NCBI RefSeq assembly: GCF_963576675.1
Contig: NC_088918.1
Location: 67,543,001-67,607,000 of the forward strand
Reading direction: 5' to 3'
Length of the DNA: 64,000 bases
Origin: Euphorbia lathyris
Taxonomy: Eukaryota > Streptophyta > Magnoliopsida > Malpighiales > Euphorbiaceae
The notes beneath the pieces are model-generated. The model was not told the DNA's origin. It searched no databases and saw only the letters and a program-made list of their open reading frames with translations. The translations under genes were made by a program, and so were the position numbers. Below are positions 45,804 to 53,701 of the stretch, piece after piece. The first letter of the stretch is position 1. Each line of letters starts with the position of its first letter.

Positions 45804-47245
45804 ATCATAATTTAGGCTTGTAAAATAGCTTATCCTTGTAAAATAGAAGTTTGCTAAAGAGTTTATTGATAGTTACATGATTGATTCTTATGCCTTTTGT
45901 GATTGATTGCTTGATATTAACATTATGTTCATTATGTGTATCTTTTTTTTATTAGTTTTATTTTGGTTTGATGGATTAGGTCAATTGCCCACAATGCATT
46001 TTCAGGGACCATTCCAAATGAAATTGGAAACTTGAAGGATCTAACCTTGTTGTAAGTTTAGCCATCTCTTATTATGTCTTGATTACTTGGAAAGTTTGTA
46101 TCTTACTTTAGTTCTGTATAATGGGATAGCAGTAAGAGATTATAAGATTATAAAACACTGAATCTGATCATTTTGTTGCCTGATTTATTGAGTAGAATCA
46201 CATATATTGGCTTGTTTTGATTGTAAGTCCGGGGGCTTCATGTATACAGCAATGGCTGTCTCTGTTCTGAGAAATATCTCTTAAAATGTTCTTGAAACAG
46301 GTCTCTTGGGGTAAACAATTTCTCTGGCACACTCAAAATATTGTCAAATATTATTCTAGCAATGTAATTTTAATGTTAAAAAAGAAATCATACCAACCAA
46401 GTACTTAAAATTTAAATCTAATGCAAATGCAATCCTAATAAAAGTAATTCACAAGTGAGACTATGATTAATAACTTAATGGAGATGGAGAGTTTGGGTTT
46501 CTAACTCTGTTTTTTTTTTTTTTTACTAGTTTGAGTTGATACTTTATAAATAACAATCGGACTAGAGGAGAGAAAGTCTAGTAGTTTGTATTGTTGAAGT
46601 TTTTGCTTACCTAGATTAGCATATTTTTCGTAGAGTTTGTGAATTTACTGAGAAGGCTGTATGCATCAATTTTCGCTACAACTTTTCACAGGGTACACTT
46701 TCTGATGGGAGGGAAGTAACTGTTAAGCAACTTTCTCTAGCACATCAGGGGAAGGATCAATTTATAACTGAGATTGCCACCATATCTGCAGTTCAACATC
46801 GGAATCTGGTGAAACTGTATGGCTGTTGAATTGAAGGAAATAGACGTCTCTTAGTTTACGAATACCTCGAGAACAAGAGCCTTGATAAAGCACTCTCTGG
46901 TACGCAGATAATTATTGCTTACTGAAGTAAATGATATGTTATTCTTGTAGCATTTTATGTTGATTATGGCTACTAATGCAGAGGAAAATGGCTTGCATCT
47001 TGACTGGGAAACTCGCTCAATGTATGTCTAGGTATCGCTAGAGGGCTAGCTGGCTTATCTTCACGAAGAATCGAGACCGAGGATTGTCCATAGAGATGTG
47101 AAAGCAAGTAACATTTTGCTTGATTCAGAACTCTGCCCCAAGATATTGGATTGGCAAAGCTTTATGATGAAAAGCACACCCATATAAGCACTCAAGTTGC
47201 CGGGACAAGTAAGCCCTTTCAACTGTTTTCTTCCTTTTTTTTAAA

Positions 47246-47447
47246 GGTAGCATAGAACCATGGCCCCTCAATTTCTTGTGTTACTAACATTATGATCCAT
47301 GACCTTCAAAATCGGACATTTGAAGTGATCAACTAGTATTTATATTGTTCGATGATCATATGGACATCTATGTCAATATATGTTAAAGCTTAGAGGCCAT
47401 ATTGTTAGTAGTGTTATAGATCAAGGACTACAGATATTTTTTACCCC
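47246..47447. mobile_element. Repeat with GGTAG...TTACCC ends, copy B
   Basis: Same element as 42217-42912, without the TA expansion. Its presence at the same site in both kinase fragments shows it was there before the duplication. Confidence 0.55.
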
Positions 47448-47453
47448 ATTGTT

Positions 47454-48185
47454 TTGTGCTGGAAGTTGGAACTATGGAGACAAACTCTAGAATCTAGAGG
47501 TTTTAAGTTGAGCCGAAGTAAGACAGAATATTTGGAGTGTAAGTTTAGCGGCCATAGGAGTAGGGAGGCAGGGACAATCACCCTAGATGGAAGAGTTGTT
47601 CAGGCCTCGGATTGCTTCCGGTATTTAGGATCTATTATCCAAACGGATGGAGAAGTAGATGGAGATGTTGCTCATAGGATTAAAGCTGGTTGGTCGAAGT
47701 GGAAGAGTGCTATGGGTTTCCTTTGTGACCCCGGCATGCCTAATATATTGAAGGGAAAATTCTACCGGACGGCAATTAGACCAGCATTGTTATATGGTAC
47801 GGAGTGTTGGGCAGTGAAACACTACCACATCCATAAGATGTCGGTGGCGGAGATGCGTATGTTGAGATGGATGTGTGGTCATACGAGAAAGGATCGGGTG
47901 CGTAATGAAATAATTAGGACAAAAGTAGTGGTCACATCTATTGAGAATAAAATGAGAGAAAATCGACTAAGGTGGTTTGGCCATGTGAGACGTAGAGCGC
48001 TTGATGCGCCGGTTAGGAGAACCGAAGAGTGGCAAAAGGATGTAGTGGTGAGGGGTAGGGGAAGACCTAAGCAAACTTGGAGGAGGGTGATCGAGAGTGA
48101 TATGAGTTTACTGGGAATTGAGGAAAATATGGTAGTGGATAGGACGGAGTGGAGGGAGCGAATTTGTGTCGCTGACACGGCTTGA
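47454..48185 (+). CDS. RTE LINE reverse transcriptase, C-terminal ~240 residues
   Basis: The frame is open from before the insertion point through [69 protein letters not shown] and [12 protein letters not shown], the hallmark blocks of the RTE RT thumb and C-terminus. The RT palm and endonuclease were never inserted. The first residues ([10 protein letters not shown]) are partly target DNA. No internal stop is present, in contrast to the surrounding pseudogene, so the insertion is recent. No product is expected. Confidence 0.85.
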   Translation: MCWKLELWRQTLESRGFKLSRSKTEYLECKFSGHRSREAGTITLDGRVVQASDCFRYLGSIIQTDGEVDGDVAHRIKAGWSKWKSAMGFLCDPGMPNILKGKFYRTAIRPALLYGTECWAVKHYHIHKMSVAEMRMLRWMCGHTRKDRVRNEIIRTKVVVTSIENKMRENRLRWFGHVRRRALDAPVRRTEEWQKDVVVRGRGRPKQTWRRVIESDMSLLGIEENMVVDRTEWRERICVADTA

Positions 48186-48264
48186 TTTCACGGTTTTATA
48201 TGATGGTTCATGTTAGCCGACCCCGAATCATTTCGGAACTAAGCTCTGTTGTTGTTGTTGTAGT
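47466..48264 (+). mobile_element. 5'-truncated RTE-type LINE
   Basis: An 18-base target-site duplication ATTGTTTTGTGCTGGAAG is at 47448-47465 and 48265-48282. The insert begins inside the reverse-transcriptase frame and ends with the short 3' tail and (GTT)n-type end (GTTGTTGTTGTTGTAGT) typical of RTE elements, which lack a poly(A). Confidence 0.9.
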
Positions 48265-48371
48265 ATTGTTTTGTGCTGGAAGGTGTCATGAAACCAAAAG
48301 ATTGAAGCCGTCAGACTCATGTTCTTATTTAAAATGTTCTTCTTAATTTAGATATTGCTTAGTTGTGCAGG

Positions 48372-48648
48372 TTCCCCGGCTGCAGTCTTCAGAGATGGCC
48401 CGACTAGTCAGCTCGCTGAAGAATTTTTGGATTCAGGACCACACCATCCTGATGGTAAGAGTCCATATAAGATATGATATGAGTGAAATACAAATGCATG
48501 ATTGGGAGCAATATGTGTTGATATGATTATCTTTTATTTTGCTAGGGTCATATATAGATCGAGGTTGGTAACGCAAGGGAGGAGCAGGCTAGGATGAGAA
48601 CGGCTCAACCTTTTCAGGAGTCTGAATGGAATGTTGAGAATGACGATT
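48372..48648 (+). other. Two exon-like segments of an unidentified gene
   Basis: 48387-48455 is preceded by an AG acceptor and followed by GATGGTAAGAG, a good donor. After about 90 bases, TTTGCTAG (48546) could be an acceptor, and a frame ending EEQARMRTAQPFQESEW at TGA 48649-48651 follows, with one in-frame TAG near its start. I could not identify the protein, nor tell whether it belongs to the kinase pseudogene. Confidence 0.3.
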
Positions 48649-48840
48649 GAGGATCAGTTCCACCATTACTTTTTTTCACCTTTTGTCTAATATTATGGTG
48701 CCTTTTATCTATGAAAATGGTGAATTCTATTCTGGGTATGTTGAGGTCCATTTGAGGATTAAGATTTTGTTTGTAAATGGTAAGTCTTTCAAGTATAACA
48801 ATGAATTTATGTGATTGAGATGCGTTTATAAGTTTTGGGA

Positions 48841-49118
48841 ATATTTTTTGGGTCAAATGTTGGCTTATGCCCTAGTCATTTCATTAGCTTGTCGCTGTTC
48901 AAATCTGATTGAGAAAGAATCATTCTGGAATAGCATTTTTGGGTCAAATGTTGGCTCATGCCTGAGTCATTTCAGTAGCTTGTCGCTGTTCAAATCTGAT
49001 TGAGTAAGAATCATTATGGAATAGGATTTTTGGGTTAAATGTTGGCTTATGCCTGAGTTATTTCATTAGCTTGTTGCTGTTCAAACCTGATTGAGAAAGA
49101 ATCATTTTGGAATAGGAT
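48841..49118. repeat. 91-bp tandem repeat, three copies
   Basis: GGGTCAAATGTTGGCTTATG starts units at 48850, 48941 and 49032, each running through CATTTCATTAGCTTGTCGCT to AGAATCATT-TGGAATAG. Confidence 0.92.
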
Positions 49119-49150
49119 GGCACGGCAAGCAGTCTTCATTGGTAGAAAGA

Positions 49151-49415
49151 ATAGTGCGTGCGCGCTCTCTCTTAAGGAGGTCGGGGCTTTCTGAATAGTG
49201 TGTGCGCGCTCTCTCTTAAGGGTCACTTCCCCTCTCTAAAATTTCTGAATTTTCCTAAAATAGTGCGTGCGGGCTCTCTCTTAAGGAGGTCGGGGCTTTC
49301 TGAATAGTGTGTGCGCGCTCTCTCTTAAGGGTCACTTCCCCTCTCTAAAATTTCTGAATTTTCCTAAAATAGTGCGTGCGCGTTCTCTCTTAAAGAGGTC
49401 GGGGCTTTCCCCAGG
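49151..49415. repeat. 109-bp tandem repeat, about 2.4 copies
   Basis: Units start TAGTGCGTGCGCGCTCTCTC at 49152, 49261 and 49370. Inside each unit a near-copy TAGTGTGTGCGCGCTCTCTC occurs about 45 bases on, so the unit itself is a diverged dimer. GC-richer than its surroundings. Confidence 0.92.
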
Positions 49416-49418
49416 TGT

Positions 49419-49839
49419 CATTTACTCTTTCTTGTAAGATTTTCTCAACTTTCATACACGGAACAGTTACAACCAAAGACATAATGCCCGTTTCATTCTT
49501 CTTTTTGCAGCATTCTTAGCTAAATTTTTTGTTGTTGTCTTAACCCAAATAGTAGATTACAATGGAGAAACAACTGGAAAAAACCAAACAAGCTCATAAG
49601 TAGTGGTATTATTAAAAGAGGCCCCATACCACCATTTCAAGATTAAGCAAGCATCTCAATCCAAGGATGGTATATCGGCATTTCAAGTTTAAGTCTTAAC
49701 TCAGTCCCCAAAATAGTATCCATTGAGCTCATAGTATTCAAAAAAAACAAATTAGCAAGTCAAAACCATAAAGAACAATGATTTGCCAAATAACTATCAA
49801 TCTATTTTACAATGCATATGTGAACTTACTTATTCTGCA
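49419..49839. other. Spacer 3' of the mTERF gene
   Basis: Holds the 3' untranslated region of the minus-strand mTERF gene; no other feature seen. Confidence 0.5.
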
Positions 49840-50956
49840 TCAAACATCAATCTTTTTAGTTTCCTTGGTACCAAGATAAGCCTCCAATAAACCAGGCATT
49901 TCATCTCTGAACCGATCCACATATTTCTCCCTAAAATTCTTCTCACCCAACTTGAACAGACTAGTCTGCCTGACATCTTTTATCTTATTCTTTGACTTCA
50001 AAATCATCAAAACATTATACCTGGGATAAACCCTTTTTTCGATTGAAAGCCTAAACAATACAGGACTTGCAATCAGATTTGCAGGCTCCATCTTTATAGT
50101 ATTCACATAGAAATCCATTTTATCCCTAAGTTTCTCCTCTGAACCGGTTAAAAAATATGGACAACGTTTGAAAGCTTTCAAAATCTCCATCTCACTGAAT
50201 CCCATGCTCTTCATTATCTCAATTTTCTTCTTCCAAGTCGAGTCGCTCATTTGAAGCGCAGATGGTTCAAACCCTAAATTCCTAATAGAATTTGATGCAC
50301 AGACAACTTTATCAAACTTTTGTAGAATACCTCTCGGGTGCATAATTAGGAACTTGGACACCAGATTAACAGGCACTCCCTCTTTCAATAAAAAATCAAT
50401 GTTTGGTCGCAATGAACCCTTTAAATTTGATGTCAACAACCATGGCGCACGCTTAATAGCTAATAAAATGCTCTCGTTGCTATCAATTACCGATCTCAAC
50501 AACTCAAAAGACGATTTGATTTGATGAACTAAAGATTTAAAAGCAATTGATGGATTTGACAAAATAAACGGAGGAAGTAACTCACCTTTGAAGCCAATTT
50601 CCTGGAGATACTCAAATTTGGGTTGGAGATTACTCTTAACTCTACAACGCAGAAATTCAGGGCATTTCAGGATTAATGCGGCTAAAAGAGTATTGTTAAA
50701 ATGATGAGATTTAAGGAGTTGTAGTACGGCTTGAATATTTGGCTGTTTCTTCTCGTCGAGCGGAAATTTTTTGGAGAGAGAGAGAGAGAGCAGATTGTAA
50801 AGGAATTCCACAAAAATTGACGAGGAACTGAACTGTAAAAGATGATGAAGAAGTTCCGGCGGTGGGTAATGGAGGAATCGGAGAAATAGTTGCAGATGAT
50901 TGAAGAAAACGTTTTTGTATTTGAGAGAATACATTTCTGATCAAATGATTAGCCAT
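49840..50956 (-). CDS. mTERF-domain protein (plant organelle type), frame broken in a CT run
   Basis: mTERF proteins are helical-repeat nucleic-acid-binding proteins that act on transcription, splicing or ribosome assembly in mitochondria or plastids. From about 50760 down to the stop at 49840 the frame is intact and shows successive ~30-residue mTERF repeats (LKSHHFNNTLLAALILKCPE, LLAIKRAPWLL, GFSEMEILKAFKRCPYFLTG, IEKRVYPRYNVL). The conserved family N-terminus (MANHLIRNVFSQ, a basic leader suited to mitochondrial import, then SFTVQFLVNFCGIPLQSALS) begins at ATG 50956 but lies in another frame: the two meet in eight AG dinucleotides (50775-50790, CT on the coding strand). One dinucleotide more or a single base fewer would join them. 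An alternative ATG at 50934 keeps the downstream frame but gives a non-conserved N-terminus. Total length would be about 370 residues. No intron seen. Confidence 0.85.
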
Positions 50957-51135
50957 TTTGGAGGTTTAAGAAACACCAATCTGAGTTCAGAAATGGAACG
51001 GAATAATTGAATGAGTGAGAGTGAGAACTGAAAATCGAGTGCACAGATTAGGGTTTCAGTTTTTAGGTTCCAGATTGATTTTTTAAAAACAAAAATGATT
51101 TATTTATTTTTCATAAATAATAGTTAATTTATTTG

Positions 51136-51260
51136 AAGGCGAGCTTTGACGCAATGGTAAACGTTGTTGTCGTGGCCTCTTGCCAAATAAATTGGCAGGG
51201 GAAGGCTTGCCCTCAATACACTCTTGTGGTGGGACCCCTCCCCGGACCGCTTTTTTTTTT
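51136..51260 (+). mobile_element. Au-like SINE, internally deleted copy
   Basis: A perfect 17-base duplication AATAGTTAATTTATTTG (51119-51135, 51261-51277) surrounds a 125-base insert ending in ten T's. It matches the SINE at 55115-55313 in the box-A part (GACGCAATGGTAAACG) and in GCCTCTTGCCAAATAAATTG, but lacks the roughly 35 bases holding box B and the last ~30 bases before the T tail. Au SINEs end in T runs, so the orientation is plus. Confidence 0.88.
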
Positions 51261-51277
51261 AATAGTTAATTTATTTG

Positions 51278-51715
51278 TTAATTTCAGATATTCATAAAGC
51301 TGGAAATTATAAATATTTCCACTTTTTTTTTTTTGCTCATATAAATATTTCCACTTAAATTAATCTCATTGTTAACGATAAATTTATATGTTTTCAGTAA
51401 CTTTGCACTTTCTAAAAAAACGAGTAAGGACTTTAAAAAATAAAAGAAAGTGTATTGAGGCCTTGAGGTAACAGCTGAACGTTGTCCTAATAAAAAGTGA
51501 CCGTTGAATTTAAAAAAAAAAAGAACGTTAATAAGGAAGGGTACCGTTTGAAAAGAGAGAGAATATGAAAAAGCTTTACAGTTGTGAGAGCATAAATTGT
51601 CTCTTTTCTCTTTGCCCTTGCATATTATATACTTGTTCTCGAACAGAACACAGATTCATTCTCTTTGTACATCTGAAATACAAGAATTGAAGAAAGAAAG
51701 AATCATAAATTAAAG
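51278..51715 (+). promoter_or_regulatory. Upstream region of the small membrane protein gene
   Basis: TATTATATAC at 51623-51632 is the likely TATA box, about 90 bases before the start codon; a CT-rich leader follows. No other gene in the interval. Confidence 0.5.
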
Positions 51716-51913
51716 ATGGGAATGATGATAGTGATCTCGTTGCCATTGATAATGTTCAGCTTAGCGCTGGGATTTGGATGCTATTTCGTGGGAAGAGCAA
51801 GAGGCAGACAAGATGTTCGAACAAATGCCCAAGTCTATGGCGTCCCAAATCCTCCTCCTGCTGCTACTTCTCCTCCTCCCCCTTTCAAGAACAACAATTT
51901 CGACAATGTCTGA
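51716..51913 (+). CDS. Small single-pass membrane protein (65 residues)
   Basis: ATG 51716 opens a hydrophobic segment (residues 3-24, MMIVISLPLIMFSLALGFGCYF) followed by VGRARGRQDVR, a positive patch, and a Pro-rich tail (PNPPPAATSPPPPF). This order, one N-terminal membrane helix with a conserved GRARGR-type motif after it, is shared by short uncharacterised plant membrane proteins. The helix with basic residues behind it suggests the C-terminus in the cytosol. It is a single exon with a TATA-like box upstream and a plausible polyadenylation signal (AATAAG at 52098). No function is known to me. The reading frames +1 and +2 here are shadows. Confidence 0.75.
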   Translation: MGMMIVISLPLIMFSLALGFGCYFVGRARGRQDVRTNAQVYGVPNPPPAATSPPPPFKNNNFDNV

Positions 51914-52346
51914 TTCCTACTCTATCTTCTCTTCTATTCTATTCTATTCATTCAATCATATTTGTTTTGTATTTTCTCTTTTGAATCTTCTGTTGTGAAG
52001 CTGATTTGAGTTTTGATATACGGATGAGGTGACCCTTTTGGGTATTTATACTCTTCTTATGTTGTATATTTTCTGAGATTTCAATGTATCGATCATAATA
52101 AGAATATTACATATTTTTGAGGTTTTGGATTCTCTATTTTATTTGGAGGCGTCTTGTATGTTTATTTTGTTTTTTTACAAAGTAAACTTTACTTTGTTTT
52201 TTCTATCCTATATTATAAGTTTATTTTGTCAAAGTTCACCACCATCCAATGATAAAAAAAACAAAGTAAAGCTTACTTTGTCAAAAACAAAATAAGCATA
52301 GCCTAACTCCCTAATTACATAGTTTATAATTGTTTAGTGCCACTTA

Positions 52347-52722
52347 GAGCATCTCCAATAGAGGGTGCTCAAAAGAGTGCCAGCTGATGTGGCATCAGCT
52401 GGCACTCTTTTAAAGGGTGCCCACTATTGGAGTGATTGTGGGTGTCAAGGAAAGTTGCCAATTTTTGGCAACATCTTGGCAACCTTGTTTAATTATTTTT
52501 TAATATAAAAGTGATCCCTTTCCTAGAAATAATAAAATCTGGAATATTTTATTTATAATAAAATAATAATTTGTAGGATTATAGTGACAACTTTTCAAGC
52601 AACCTCTATTGGAGCATTTTTTAAGTAAAAGTTGTCAAAAATGATGTGGATGAAAAAGACAATAAAATACTATATTTTAGTAAGTTTTGGCACTCTTTTA
52701 GGCACCTCTATTGGAGATGCTC
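52347..52722. mobile_element. TTA-flanked MITE with nested hairpin
   Basis: Terminal repeats GAGCATCTCCAATAGAGG and the complement of GAGCATCTCCAATAGAGGTG lie between TTA triplets (52344-52346, 52723-52725), as in Tourist/PIF-type MITEs. Inside, 52371-52411 is a perfect 18-bp-arm hairpin (AAAAGAGTGCCAGCTGAT, 5-base loop), itself embedded in a larger fold that runs to CCACTATTGGAGTGA (about 52435). So one half of the element is a near-complete palindrome, perhaps from a nested insertion or a second, shorter member of the same family. Confidence 0.85.
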
Positions 52723-52725
52723 TTA

Positions 52726-53700
52726 GAATAAGCAACAAACTAAAAATAACATTATGGAATGAGTTAATATTTGAAAGGGAAAAGTACAAATCCTCGTTGT
52801 TACAAAATTGTACTTTGAGGTTCAATCCGTTAGCAAAGTCAAAGAAAAAATAGTTAATTTTGTCCTTATATTTGTTTATTTTATAAATTGACTCTCTTTA
52901 TTATCTAATTATTACAAACAAATCACAAAATAAAAAATAAAAATCAAATACAAAATCTATCTCTCCTTAGTTTCTTATTTTTCTTCTTCTTTCTCTCTCT
53001 CCCCTTTGTTAATTTCTATCTCTAAAATCAATTGAATTTCCATCTCTTTCTAAATCTAATGCATCTTTCTCGCCTACAAATCTTCGAACACACAAACTTG
53101 TGACTGGTATTCTTCAAATACCACCAAATGAACAATGCTGCTGCTTAATTTCTGGTCTAGTGGATCTTTAGTGGATCTTTTTAACTTGATATTAAGTTAT
53201 TAACACACCAAAATTGTTAACCTCTACAGTGGCTGTTGTTTAGAGCTGCTCTAAGTGATTCAAATCAAGCAATTTCCTTGCAGTATGGATGCCTCTTATA
53301 ATTATGACATGTTTCGAATCTTAACAACACAGTTATAATTATGCAAATTCATCAATTTTACACCAAGAAATGAAATTTAGAGACCAAGCTGTTAATAGCG
53401 TTAATAACCATATATTGAAAGTCAAATGTTTGATCGATTACTTTCTTTGTTCGAGTATTTGAGATACGTAGAATCCCTCTATTCTATTGAACTAAATATC
53501 AGGTACAAAACAAAAGATTCCTATTGTCTGAACCAGTAACTTCAATAGAAACCCAGGCTCAAACATGATATATATACAACATGGTATTCTCATCAAATAA
53601 TTCTGTAACACTCCTCTGACCGTCAATTAGGATCATCCATAGCTGCTGCAACAACTACTACTCCGTATTTAAAAGGCAATATGTGCGCCTTTTGTATGTA
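52726..53700. other. Spacer 3' of VPS3
   Basis: No gene seen; probably contains the VPS3 3' UTR (next to 53702). CT-rich stretches at 52970-53050. Confidence 0.5.
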
Positions 53701-53701
53701 T

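Larger units (their letters stand above)
46006..48300 (+). pseudogene. LRR receptor-like kinase pseudogene, copy B
   Basis: Exon-like pieces in order: an LRR repeat (46006-46051, GTIPNEIGNLKDLTLL, then GT donor), a second LRR start (46301-, LGVNNFSGTL), a kinase exon (46692-46899, LSDGREVTVKQLS ... AVQHRNLVKLYGC) and another (about 46982-47209) with the catalytic [17 protein letters not shown] and [11 protein letters not shown] before a GT donor. Together these match LRR-VIII-2 receptor kinases. Defects: TGA in GC-x-IEG, shifts near 47030 and 47070, and loss of the DFG motif by a small deletion (near 47145). After the last kinase piece come the repeat copy (47246-47447) and an inserted RTE LINE tail (47466-48264). 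Most LRR exons and the C-terminal kinase lobe are missing. Confidence 0.82.

Noticed and set aside
47879..48178. 99-codon minus-strand open frame
   Set aside because: Antisense shadow of the RTE reverse-transcriptase tail.
48614..48856. 80-codon minus-strand open frame
   Set aside because: No family resemblance; runs into the 91-bp tandem array.
51774..51998. Two overlapping frames of about 70 codons
   Set aside because: Shadows of the small membrane protein gene, with hydrophobic runs caused by CT-rich sequence.
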